Shown piece after piece: positions 1 through 6,374 of a DNA stretch of 10,545 nucleotides. The translations under genes and the position numbers were made by a program. The notes beneath the pieces are model-generated. The model was given only the letters and a program-made list of their open reading frames with translations, made no database searches and was not told the DNA's origin. The stretch is taken from NCBI GenBank assembly GCA_902772685.1, contig CACYBO010000107.1, positions 1 to 10,545 of the forward strand. The letters run 5' to 3'. The stretch's first letter is position 1, and each line of letters begins with the position of its first letter. Source of the stretch: an uncultured Eubacteriales bacterium (GTDB lineage: Bacteria; Bacillota; Clostridia; Peptostreptococcales; Anaerovoracaceae).

Positions 1-362
1 GGATTGAGATAGTACTCTTCCCTGTATGGATTATCCGGGTCAATTGATGGTTCAGCTTCCTGCTCTTTTCCGCCTTCAAGAATTTTCTTTATTTCTTTCT
101 CAGTCTTATAAGTAACTATGATACGGTAATTTCTTCCGAACACTTCACGGATCGCATTCTCGAGAATACTGGTATAGCGAGGGTTTTTCGTGAACATGCT
201 GGAAAGAGATTTTTTAGTAAAAGCAAGAGACATGGTTCCTTTTTCCTCATCCAGTTCCAAAGGAACAAGAGGAAGAAACCATGTGCGGTAGCTTACCTCA
301 GTCAGTTCTTTACTCGTCTGAGCAAGCACATCTTTCCACTTGAGATTGTTGATTTTTGCCAT
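1..362 (-). CDS. dnaA: DnaA, chromosomal replication initiator (N-terminal part, cut by window edge)
   Basis: Reading the minus strand from the ATG at 362-360 gives an open frame of 120 codons to the window edge, starting MAKINNLKWKDVLAQTSKEL. This matches DnaA domain I: a short helix, then the conserved S-Y-x-T-W-F-x-P-L segment (about residues 24-32) and a basic stretch around residues 76-84. Domain I mediates DnaA self-interaction and helicase loading. An acidic linker (domain II, about residues 96-112) follows, and the frame ends in YYLNP, where the AAA+ domain normally starts with LNPKYTF. The ATPase and DNA-binding domains lie outside the window. GAAAGG at 376-381 (minus sense) is a possible ribosome binding site, though the 13-nt spacing is long. 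The gene diverges from rpmH across an origin-like region, as in many Firmicutes. Family identity is confident from this and the DnaA boxes next to it. Confidence 0.93.
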   Translation of the reverse strand, partial: MAKINNLKWKDVLAQTSKELTEVSYRTWFLPLVPLELDEEKGTMSLAFTKKSLSSMFTKNPRYTSILENAIREVFGRNYRIIVTYKTEKEIKKILEGGKEQEAEPSIDPDNPYREEYYLN

Positions 363-419
363 TACCTGAAAATAACCTTTCAAAATCTTGGATATACATG
401 ATATCACAGAACGGAGTAT

Positions 420-448
420 ATCATACAAAAAAAGTTATCCACAGGCAA
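420..448 (-). promoter_or_regulatory. Candidate sigma-A promoter of dnaA
   Basis: On the minus strand, TTGCCT (448-443; 4/6 match to TTGACA) is followed after 17 bp by TATGAT (425-420; 5/6 match to TATAAT). Transcription would start near 413, leaving about 50 nt of leader before dnaA. The DnaA box at 435-443 lies in the spacer and touches the -35 element, which would suit autorepression by DnaA. This is inferred from sequence only. Confidence 0.45.
435..443 (+). promoter_or_regulatory. DnaA box 1 (TTATCCACA)
   Basis: Perfect match to the consensus DnaA box TTATCCACA. It overlaps the candidate dnaA promoter, so it may serve both initiation and autoregulation. Confidence 0.85.
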
Positions 449-489
449 TAGTTAAATTTTGTTTATTGGATTTTCAATCCTCGTCGGAC

Positions 490-498
490 TTATCCACA
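490..498 (+). promoter_or_regulatory. DnaA box 2 (TTATCCACA)
   Basis: Second perfect consensus DnaA box, 55 bp downstream of the first and in the same orientation. It is paired head-to-head with box 3: TTATCCAC at 490-497 is exactly inverted as GTGGATAA at 503-510. Confidence 0.85.
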
Positions 499-501
499 AT
501 C

Positions 502-510
502 AGTGGATAA
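502..510 (-). promoter_or_regulatory. DnaA box 3 (TTATCCACT, minus strand)
   Basis: One mismatch to consensus, at the last base. With box 2 it forms a perfect 8-bp inverted repeat with a 5-nt centre (498-502). Confidence 0.7.
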
Positions 511-513
511 AGT

Positions 514-522
514 TGTGCATAC
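514..522 (-). promoter_or_regulatory. Weak DnaA box (GTATGCACA, minus strand)
   Basis: Two mismatches to TTATCCACA but keeps the CACA core. It lies 3 bp beyond box 3 and borders the AT-rich stretch, where lower-affinity boxes often occur. Confidence 0.35.
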
Positions 523-562
523 TTTTAACAGCAACAACAACATATTGTGTTTTTAAGAAATA

Positions 563-589
563 AATGTATAAATATGGAAATTATACATT
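563..589. repeat. Perfect 9-bp AT-rich inverted repeat in the probable DNA unwinding region
   Basis: AATGTATAA (563-571) is exactly inverted as TTATACATT (581-589), with a 9-nt centre ATATGGAAA. It sits in the most AT-rich part of the origin region, between the DnaA box cluster and the rpmH promoter. There is no T-tract after it, so it is not a terminator. It may be a protein-binding palindrome or part of the unwinding element. Confidence 0.6.
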
Positions 590-630
590 ATATAAAGGCA
601 GGAAATAGTATTTATAGAATATCAAATAAA

Positions 631-660
631 TTGACATGATTTAGAACACGGTTGTATAAT
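631..660 (+). promoter_or_regulatory. Consensus sigma-A promoter of the rpmH operon
   Basis: TTGACA at 631-636 and TATAAT at 655-660 are both perfect, with an 18-bp spacer. Transcription should start near 667, giving a leader of about 64 nt before rpmH. A DnaA box at 672-680 lies immediately downstream of the predicted start. This is the best promoter in the window and suits a ribosomal protein operon. Confidence 0.88.
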
Positions 661-671
661 ACTTGAGCATA

Positions 672-680
672 TGTGCATAA
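672..680 (-). promoter_or_regulatory. DnaA box 4 (TTATGCACA, minus strand) in the rpmH initially transcribed region
   Basis: Matches the relaxed consensus TTATNCACA exactly on the minus strand. It begins about 5 nt after the predicted rpmH transcription start, separated from the main box cluster by the AT-rich stretch. Confidence 0.7.
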
Positions 681-730
681 ATTGAAATTCAGATTTGTGC
701 AGGTAAATAAAGAAGAAGGAGGAATAGCCC

Positions 731-865
731 ATGAAAATGACATATCAGCCAAAGAAGAGGCAGCGCAAAAAGGAGCACGGCTTCAGAAAAAGAATGAAAA
801 CAAAGAATGGTAGAAATGTGCTCAAGAGAAGAAGAAAAAGAGGAAGAAAAGTTTTATCAGCATAG
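731..865 (+). CDS. rpmH: 50S ribosomal protein L34
   Basis: A 44-residue, very basic protein beginning MKMTYQPKKRQRKKEHGFRK and ending in an Arg/Lys-rich tail closing VLSA. This is the full usual length of bacterial L34, with the conserved QPKKRQRKKEHGFRKRM core and the RN-VLKRRR-RGRK tail. L34 is a small protein of the large ribosomal subunit that packs into 23S rRNA. The start has a strong AAGGAGG site (716-722) 8 nt upstream. It is the first gene after the consensus promoter at 631-660 and is followed by rnpA, the near-universal bacterial pairing. Confidence 0.97.
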   Translation: MKMTYQPKKRQRKKEHGFRKRMKTKNGRNVLKRRRKRGRKVLSA

Positions 866-889
866 AGACCGCAAAGCAGTGGTCTTTTT
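866..889 (+). terminator. Terminator-like hairpin between rpmH and rnpA (probable attenuator)
   Basis: AGACCGC (866-872) pairs with GTGGTCT (879-885, one G-U pair) around a short loop AAAGCA, followed by a five-T run (885-889). It starts at the base after the rpmH stop codon. Partial termination here would make L34 transcripts more abundant than those of rnpA and later genes. The stem is short, so strength is uncertain. Confidence 0.6.
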
Positions 890-912
890 GTTATTGATAT
901 GACTGAAAGAAA

Positions 913-1251
913 ATGCTCAAAAAGGAAATTCTGAGAAAAAAGGGTGATTTCAATGCTATATATAAAGCAGGAAAATCAGTCCCGGAGAGATATATCGTTC
1001 TTTTTTACAGAAAGAATGATCTGCCTTATAACAGGACGGCCTTTTTAGCAAGCAAAAAAGTAGGAAACAGCGTTCAGAGAAACAGAGCAAAGCGCCTAAT
1101 GAAGGAAAGTTTCAGGCAGAATAAGGATAGTTTTTCTGTTGGATATGACCTGGTATTTATTGCGAGAAACACAATCAACGGCAAGAAACTCGAAGATGTC
1201 GAAAAATCGCTTCTGAACGCGGCAAGAAGGGGAAAAGTTACGGGTAAATAG
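913..1251 (+). CDS. rnpA: Ribonuclease P protein component
   Basis: A 112-residue basic protein, the usual size for the RNase P protein subunit, which binds the catalytic RNA and helps recognise the 5' leader of precursor tRNAs. The signature region at residues 48-68 contains KKVGNSVQRNRAKRLMKE, the RNR motif that contacts the RNA. The N-terminal KKGDFNAIYKAGKSV also fits the family. The ribosome binding site is poor (only GAAAGA just upstream), so translation may be low. It lies 47 bp after rpmH behind a possible attenuator, and yidD starts 1 nt after its stop. Confidence 0.96.
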   Translation: MLKKEILRKKGDFNAIYKAGKSVPERYIVLFYRKNDLPYNRTAFLASKKVGNSVQRNRAKRLMKESFRQNKDSFSVGYDLVFIARNTINGKKLEDVEKSLLNAARRGKVTGK

Positions 1252-1252
1252 G

Positions 1253-1462
1253 ATGAAATACATATTCATCGCCTTGATAAGGTTTTATCAGAAGTTCATA
1301 TCACCGCTTTTCCCTCAAAGATGCAGATTTTATCCTACATGTTCAACTTATTGTATTCAAGCTCTGGAGAAATACGGTTTTTTTAAAGGAAGTTATCTGG
1401 GGATAAGGAGAATTATCAAATGTCATCCTTTCCACGAAGGAGGATACGATCCTTTAAAATAG
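1253..1462 (+). CDS. yidD: Membrane protein insertion efficiency factor YidD
   Basis: A 69-residue protein with an amphipathic N-terminal helix (about residues 1-21, MKYIFIALIRFYQKFISPLF), the conserved Cys cluster CRFYPTCSTYC (24-34) and the C-terminal HPFHEGGYDP motif (58-67). These identify the YidD (DUF37/HAF) family, small membrane-associated proteins that assist YidC-dependent insertion of inner-membrane proteins. The start is 1 nt after the rnpA stop with no clear own ribosome binding site, implying translational coupling. The stop overlaps the AGGAGG that serves yidC. Confidence 0.95.
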   Translation: MKYIFIALIRFYQKFISPLFPQRCRFYPTCSTYCIQALEKYGFFKGSYLGIRRIIKCHPFHEGGYDPLK

Positions 1463-1476
1463 GAGGATAATATTTA

Positions 1477-2217
1477 ATGTATACTATACTAGGCATAATA
1501 GCAAAACCAATGGGGCTTTTGCTTGACCTTCTGTATGGATTCATAGGAAACTACGGCATTTCCATCATTATATTCACAGTTTTCGTAAAACTGTGCCTTT
1601 ATCCACTGTACATCAAACAGACAAAGTCGACTGCAATGATGTCAGAGATGCAGCCAAAGATCAAGGCTCTTCAGAACAAGTATGGCAATGATCAGGAAAC
1701 TCTGAACATAAAAATGCAGGAACTGTATAAGGAAGAGAAGTTCAACCCTATGGGCGGATGTCTTCCTATGCTCATTCAGATGCCGATCATAATGGGACTC
1801 TTCGCCCTTCTCAGAAACCCGATGAGATATATCACGAAGGATTCCATGATTTTCGCGTTCCATGAACCGTTCCTGTGGATCAAAGACCTGAGCCAGCCAG
1901 ACCCATGGATTCTGCCGATTATCGCAGGTGTTGCGACATTCATCGCATTCACAATGAACAGAATGCTGCAGGATACAGGATCAGATGCAGCCAATCAGTC
2001 TGCTGCCATGATGAAGATGATGCAGTACATCTTCCCGCTTATGATACTGTGGATGGCCAGATCCTTCCCTTCCGGACTCGCTCTTTACTGGGCAGTCAGC
2101 CAGATTATTCAGATTGGATTCAACATCCATCTGCAGACGATCAGAAAGAAGATCAAGAGAGAACAGAAGGAAAGACAGATCAGAGAAAGAATCGAAAAGA
2201 AAAACAGAAGTAAATAA
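1477..2217 (+). CDS. yidC: Membrane protein insertase YidC (SpoIIIJ/Oxa1 type)
   Basis: A 246-residue polytopic protein of the YidC/Oxa1/Alb3 family, which inserts and folds membrane proteins alone or with Sec. Membrane segments fall at about residues 28-46, 93-112, 143-161, 183-195 and 197-217, with a charged cytoplasmic loop (about 47-90) and a basic C-terminal tail (222-246). Family motifs include YPLYIKQTKS (42-51), NPMGGCLPMLIQMPI (90-104) and FPSGLALYW (197-205). It is of the short Gram-positive form. No lipobox signal peptide is visible, unlike Bacillus SpoIIIJ. The hydrophilic-groove arginine of characterised homologues is a lysine here (Lys38, five residues before the YPL proline). 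AGGAGG (1461-1466) lies 10 nt upstream. It is grouped with yidD and jag as usual. Confidence 0.96.
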   Translation: MYTILGIIAKPMGLLLDLLYGFIGNYGISIIIFTVFVKLCLYPLYIKQTKSTAMMSEMQPKIKALQNKYGNDQETLNIKMQELYKEEKFNPMGGCLPMLIQMPIIMGLFALLRNPMRYITKDSMIFAFHEPFLWIKDLSQPDPWILPIIAGVATFIAFTMNRMLQDTGSDAANQSAAMMKMMQYIFPLMILWMARSFPSGLALYWAVSQIIQIGFNIHLQTIRKKIKREQKERQIRERIEKKNRSK

Positions 2218-2241
2218 GTCTCAATATACGGAGGAGATATA

Positions 2242-3033
2242 ATGGATTACACAGAAAAATGGGGCAAAGATATAGAAGAAGCTGTTTCACTTGCCCTGAT
2301 TGATCTGAAGGTTTCCAGAGACGAAGTAGAGGTTACAGTGCTTGAGGAGCCGACAAAAGGATTTCTGGGAATCGGCGCCAAACTGGCTAAAGTAAGAGTC
2401 GAAAAGAAAAAGCAGGAAGAGGCTGAACCGGAAGAGAAGAAGGCTCCGGAAAAAAAGACACAGCCTAAGAAGGCCTCAAAACCAAAAGAAAAGAAAGCAA
2501 AAGAAAAGAAGTCTCAGGAGAGCAAACCTGAAGAAAAGAAGAGAAACATCGTTCTGGACGATGTGGATATAAACGACCTGACAGTAGTGGAAGAGCACGA
2601 AGCGCTCACATTCCTCAAAGATATAACAGAGAAGATGGGCCTCGAACTCAATTTCAGCGCCAGGGTCGGCGAAGATCTCGTTTATGTTGAAATGAACGGC
2701 AAAGATTCAAGAACAGTGATCGGCAAGAGAGGACAGACACTCGATGCAATCCAGTATCTTGCAAGCCTTGTCGTAAATAAGGATAAAGAGAAATACATAA
2801 AGGTTGTTGTTGATGCGGAGAACTACAGAGCAAAGAGAGAAAAGACTCTGGAGCAGCTCGCCAACAGACTCGCAGGCAAAGTGGTCAAGACGAGGAAACA
2901 CGTTCGTCTGGAACCGATGAATCCTTATGAAAGAAAGGTTATTCATGCAACCCTGCAGAAGAATCCTAACATAACGACGAGAAGCGAAGGTGAAGAGCCT
3001 TACAGAAGAGTTGTTATAGAACTTAAGAAATAA
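2242..3033 (+). CDS. jag: RNA-binding protein Jag/KhpB (Jag-N, KH and R3H domains)
   Basis: A 263-residue protein. Residues 1-52 form the Jag-N domain, including TKGFLGIGAKLAKV. Residues 54-100 are a Lys/Glu-rich linker, presumably flexible. Residues 115-192 are a KH domain with the RNA-binding GKRG loop at 161-164. The R3H domain occupies about 198-263, with Arg231 and His235 as the R-x3-H signature. Jag/KhpB binds RNA, usually with KhpA, and affects cell division and envelope in Gram-positive bacteria; its membrane-linked role fits its place after yidC. GGAGGAG at 2230-2236 gives a strong start 5 nt downstream. A terminator-like hairpin follows. Confidence 0.94.
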   Translation: MDYTEKWGKDIEEAVSLALIDLKVSRDEVEVTVLEEPTKGFLGIGAKLAKVRVEKKKQEEAEPEEKKAPEKKTQPKKASKPKEKKAKEKKSQESKPEEKKRNIVLDDVDINDLTVVEEHEALTFLKDITEKMGLELNFSARVGEDLVYVEMNGKDSRTVIGKRGQTLDAIQYLASLVVNKDKEKYIKVVVDAENYRAKREKTLEQLANRLAGKVVKTRKHVRLEPMNPYERKVIHATLQKNPNITTRSEGEEPYRRVVIELKK

Positions 3034-3039
3034 CAGGAT

Positions 3040-3063
3040 AAGGCCCGCTTTCTGCGGGTCTTT
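3040..3063 (+). terminator. Terminator-like hairpin between jag and mnmE
   Basis: AAGGCCCGC (3040-3048) pairs with GCGGGTCTT (3054-3062) with one G-T pair and a TTTCT loop. The following T-run is short (TTTG, then ATATTTT), so it may terminate only partly. mnmE starts just 15 bp after it, with no promoter I can identify in between, so read-through is likely needed unless there is a promoter inside jag. Confidence 0.6.
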
Positions 3064-3077
3064 GATATTTTAGAACC

Positions 3078-4442
3078 ATGTGTGAAACAATTGCAGCAAT
3101 ATCTACAGCCTACGGCGAAGGCGGAATAGGAATCATCCGGATAAGCGGACCGGAATCACTCGGAATTCTCCGCAGAATTTTTTCATGCAAAGGCAGCATA
3201 GAAAGCCGTAGGATGACTTACGGCAGAATCATCGATCCGGAAGACAGTTCGATCATAGATGAGGTGCTGGCCGTTTATATGAAAGCCCCTTCGACATACA
3301 CAGGGGAAGATGTGGCGGAGATTAACTGCCACGGAAGCACAGTCTCCCTTCGCAAGACGCTCGCTCTCGTCCTCAGAGAAGGCGCACGTATGGCAGAGCC
3401 CGGGGAATTCACAAAGAGGGCGTTTCTGAACGGGAGGCTGGATCTGTCGCAGGCCGAAGCAGTGATCGATGTTATAAAAGCAAAAGCAGACGCGAGTTAT
3501 GATGCTGCCATTTCACAGATGGAGGGTGATTTGTCACGTACAGTGAGGCAGATCAGAAAGAACATCCTGGACATTCTCGTAGAGTTAACAGTGAATATCG
3601 ATTACCCCGATGAAGATATTGAGCAGCTGACCTATGAAAAACTTCAGACGGGAATCAAAGCTGCAGAAAATGAGGTAGAAGAACTTCTGGCTACGGCCGG
3701 AACGGGCCGGATGATAAAAGAGGGAATAAGGGTCGCAATTGTCGGCAGACCGAATGTGGGAAAATCTTCTCTTATGAACGGCCTGCTCAGACAGTCCCGT
3801 GCGATCGTCACGGAAGTACCCGGCACCACCCGGGACACGATTGAGGAGACCGTGAGCATAAGAAACATCCCCGTCTATCTCATCGACACTGCCGGAATAA
3901 GACAGACCGAAGATGTAGTGGAGAAGATCGGTATTGAACGGACAAAAGAGGCCTTCAACAATGCGGATTTGATCGTGTTTATCGTCGACGCCAGTGAACC
4001 GCTGACGGAGGAAGATGAAGACATCCTCGCCCGTCTCGAAGGGCGAAGAGCTCTCATTCTCCTGAACAAGACCGACCTTGGAAACACAGTAACACCAGGG
4101 GAAATCGCCGACAAATCGCCTAATAGCGATATACTGTACACCTGTCTTTTAAATGGAGAAGGAATCAAGGAAATCGAGGACAGAATCGAGGAACTCGTGT
4201 ACGGCGGGCAGCTCAGTCAAAAGGACTGTGTGATGGTCAACAATGTGCGTCATGAAGAGCTGTTGAGGAGAGCGCTGCAGTTCCTCGTTGATGCGGAAAC
4301 AATAACAAAAGCAGGTGAAGCGCTGGATATCATAGAGATAGATGTCAGAGAGGCATACGATCTGTTGGGTGAAATAATCGGAGAAACCGTTTCTGATGAA
4401 GTAATCGATGAGGTTTTCTCAAGATTCTGCCTCGGCAAATAA
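3078..4442 (+). CDS. mnmE: tRNA uridine-5-carboxymethylaminomethyl(34) synthesis GTPase MnmE
   Basis: A 454-residue protein of normal family length. The N-terminal folate-binding domain starts CETIAAISTAYGEGGIGIIR. The inserted G domain shows GRPNVGKSS (223-231, P-loop), TTRDT (250-254), DTAG (270-273) and NKTD (330-333), the K+-dependent GTPase motifs. The C-terminus is the catalytic FCLGK (450-454), with its essential Cys. With MnmG it modifies U34 of tRNAs reading NNA/NNG codons. The start matches the family, but no Shine-Dalgarno sequence is visible (TTTTAGAACC precedes ATG), which is unusual here because most neighbours have AGGAGG-type sites. mnmG follows after 21 bp. Confidence 0.97.
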   Translation: MCETIAAISTAYGEGGIGIIRISGPESLGILRRIFSCKGSIESRRMTYGRIIDPEDSSIIDEVLAVYMKAPSTYTGEDVAEINCHGSTVSLRKTLALVLREGARMAEPGEFTKRAFLNGRLDLSQAEAVIDVIKAKADASYDAAISQMEGDLSRTVRQIRKNILDILVELTVNIDYPDEDIEQLTYEKLQTGIKAAENEVEELLATAGTGRMIKEGIRVAIVGRPNVGKSSLMNGLLRQSRAIVTEVPGTTRDTIEETVSIRNIPVYLIDTAGIRQTEDVVEKIGIERTKEAFNNADLIVFIVDASEPLTEEDEDILARLEGRRALILLNKTDLGNTVTPGEIADKSPNSDILYTCLLNGEGIKEIEDRIEELVYGGQLSQKDCVMVNNVRHEELLRRALQFLVDAETITKAGEALDIIEIDVREAYDLLGEIIGETVSDEVIDEVFSRFCLGK

Positions 4443-4463
4443 GAAACGGTTACGCAGGAGTTT

Positions 4464-6374
4464 ATGATGGACACATTCTTCATGGGAGAATACGACATAA
4501 TTGTTATCGGAGCAGGCCACGCTGGATGCGAGGCCGGTCTTGCCGCGTCCAGAATGGGAAAGAAAACACTTATGCTTTCCATCAATCTGGAAGCAGTAGC
4601 GATGATGCCGTGCAATCCTTCAATCGGAGGAACGGGCAAGGGACATCTGGTCAGAGAGGTAGACGCTCTCGGCGGAGAGATGGGAGTCAACACAGACAAG
4701 ACGTTCATACAGAGCAGGATGCTGAACACAGCAAAGGGCCCAGCTGTTCATTCTCTCAGAGCACAGGCCGATAAAACCCGTTATCATCTGGAGATGAAGA
4801 AGACAATTGAGAAAGAGCCGCTGCTCGACATGAAACAGGGTGAAGTGGTGGATCTGGTGATAGAGGACGGCAAAGCTTGTGGCGTAGTGCTCAGGACAGG
4901 CGCTGTGTACAGAAGCCGGGCCGTCATTCTGGCCACAGGGACATTCCTCGCAGGAAAGATTTTTATCGGCGACAGTGTGTTCGACAGCGGTCCTAACGGA
5001 CTTGCCCCTTCCATGGAACTGGCTGAAAGGCTGAGAGAGTACGGTCTTCCAATGAGACGGTTCAAGACTGGGACGCCGGCGAGAGCGTTGGCTTCAAGCC
5101 TGGACTACAGCAAAATGATCCCGCAGGATGGGGATGAGGAAATCGTTCCGTTTTCTTTTTTGAACGAGGAACTCAAAAGAGAACAGATCAGGTGCTGGCT
5201 CACCTATACGAATGAAAAAACACATGAGGTTATAAGGGCTAACTTCCATAGATCCGCGCTGTTCGGAGGAAAAATCGAAGGCGTCGGTCCGCGTTACTGT
5301 CCTTCCATTGAAGATAAAGTCAACAGATTTGCAGACAGAAAACGCCATCAGCTCTTTATCGAGCCGGAGGGACTTGACACAGAGGAGATGTATATACAGG
5401 GCATGTCGTCTTCTCTTCCGGAGGATGTGCAGCAGGCGTTTTATGAAACGATAGAGGGTCTTGAAAACCTGAAAATCGTAAGACCTGCTTATGCAATTGA
5501 ATATGACTGCATCGACCCGCTTGATCTCAAGATGACACTTGAAAACAGGACACTGGACGGCCTGTTTTGTGCGGGACAGTTCAACGGCAGTTCCGGATAT
5601 GAGGAGGCAGCAGCCCAGGGACTCATGGCGGGTATCAACGCGGTCCTGAAGCTCGATGGAAAGGAACCTTTTATCCTTGACAGGAGCCAGGCGTATATTG
5701 GCGTCCTTATCGATGATCTCGTTACAAAGGGTACGAACGAACCGTATAGAATCATGACAAGCAGGGCGGAGTACAGGCTGATGCTCAGACAGGACAACGC
5801 AGATCTGCGGCTGACGGAACTGGGCCATGAAGTTGGTCTTGTCAGACAGGACAGATATGACAAATATCTTGAGAAGAAAAAAGCCGTTGAGTTGGAAACG
5901 AAGAGACTGAAGCGGAAGATGGTGAGCCCGGAAAGAGCCAACCCGCTCCTTGAACAGCTCGGAACTGCTCCAATCAAGACTGCCCAGTCGCTGTATGAAC
6001 TCTTGCGCAGGCCTGAAGTTACGTATGATAATACTGCGGAGATCGATGCGGAGAGACCTGCACTTACACGTCATCAGAGGACGACGATGGAAGTCGAAAT
6101 CAAATACGGCGGATACATACAGAAGCAACTTTCGCAGATTGAGAAATTCAAAAGACTGGAAGGAAGAAAACTCAGCAGCGAAATCGATTATTCAAAGATA
6201 GACGGTCTGAGGATAGAAGCGCAGCAAAAGCTGAACGACCTAAAACCGGTTTCCGTCGGTCAGGCGTCGAGAATCTCCGGAGTCTCACCGGCAGACATCA
6301 ACGTGCTTCTGATTTATCTCGAGAAAAACCGCAGAAAGACAGCAGATCAGGGAGAGAAAAGTGAGGAGTCATGA
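4464..6374 (+). CDS. mnmG: tRNA uridine-5-carboxymethylaminomethyl(34) synthesis enzyme MnmG
   Basis: A FAD-dependent protein of up to 636 residues, partner of MnmE in installing the cmnm5 group on tRNA U34. It shows the dinucleotide-binding GAGHAG (16-21), MPCNPSIGGTGKGHLVREVD with a conserved Cys50, GVGPRYCPSIEDK (273-285) with conserved Cys279, and CAGQFNGSSGYEEAAAQG (369-386). All key positions are present. The start is ambiguous: ATG codons lie at 4464, 4467 and 4482. AGGAG at 4456-4460 is 3 nt from the first and 6 nt from the second, so 4467 is the more likely start. Homologues often begin close to the YD-VIVIGAG segment, so 4482 cannot be excluded. Its stop overlaps the rsmG start (ATGA). 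Confidence 0.97.
   Translation: MMDTFFMGEYDIIVIGAGHAGCEAGLAASRMGKKTLMLSINLEAVAMMPCNPSIGGTGKGHLVREVDALGGEMGVNTDKTFIQSRMLNTAKGPAVHSLRAQADKTRYHLEMKKTIEKEPLLDMKQGEVVDLVIEDGKACGVVLRTGAVYRSRAVILATGTFLAGKIFIGDSVFDSGPNGLAPSMELAERLREYGLPMRRFKTGTPARALASSLDYSKMIPQDGDEEIVPFSFLNEELKREQIRCWLTYTNEKTHEVIRANFHRSALFGGKIEGVGPRYCPSIEDKVNRFADRKRHQLFIEPEGLDTEEMYIQGMSSSLPEDVQQAFYETIEGLENLKIVRPAYAIEYDCIDPLDLKMTLENRTLDGLFCAGQFNGSSGYEEAAAQGLMAGINAVLKLDGKEPFILDRSQAYIGVLIDDLVTKGTNEPYRIMTSRAEYRLMLRQDNADLRLTELGHEVGLVRQDRYDKYLEKKKAVELETKRLKRKMVSPERANPLLEQLGTAPIKTAQSLYELLRRPEVTYDNTAEIDAERPALTRHQRTTMEVEIKYGGYIQKQLSQIEKFKRLEGRKLSSEIDYSKIDGLRIEAQQKLNDLKPVSVGQASRISGVSPADINVLLIYLEKNRRKTADQGEKSEES

Larger units (their letters stand above)
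363..730. other. oriC: Putative chromosomal origin (oriC) intergenic region between dnaA and rpmH
   Basis: This 368-bp non-coding region contains a cluster of DnaA boxes (435-443, 490-498, 502-510, 672-680, weaker 514-522) followed by a strongly AT-rich stretch from about 520 to 660 that could act as the DNA unwinding element. It lies between divergent dnaA and rpmH, a usual place for a Firmicute origin or one half of a bipartite origin. The other half, if present, would be in the dnaA-dnaN spacer outside the window. Divergence of gene strand here also fits an origin. No coding sequence is evident in it. Confidence 0.82.

Noticed and set aside
1875..2213. Second plus-strand frame inside yidC (112 codons)
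   Set aside because: The yidC frame carries all the membrane segments and family motifs; the alternative frame is low-complexity and charged.
2395..2541. Possible frameshift or insertion in jag because of the Lys/Glu-rich segment
   Set aside because: Jag proteins commonly have a charged variable linker between the Jag-N and KH domains, and the frame is continuous with both domains intact.
4250..4729. Minus-strand open frame spanning the mnmE-mnmG junction
   Set aside because: It overlaps the conserved C-terminus of mnmE and the FAD-binding start of mnmG, and shows no recognisable motif.
5094..6128. Long minus-strand open frame (344 codons) inside mnmG
   Set aside because: It lies wholly opposite the well-conserved mnmG frame, its translation resembles no family I know and is rich in Arg, Phe, Ser and Leu as expected of a shadow frame, and there is no ribosome binding context.
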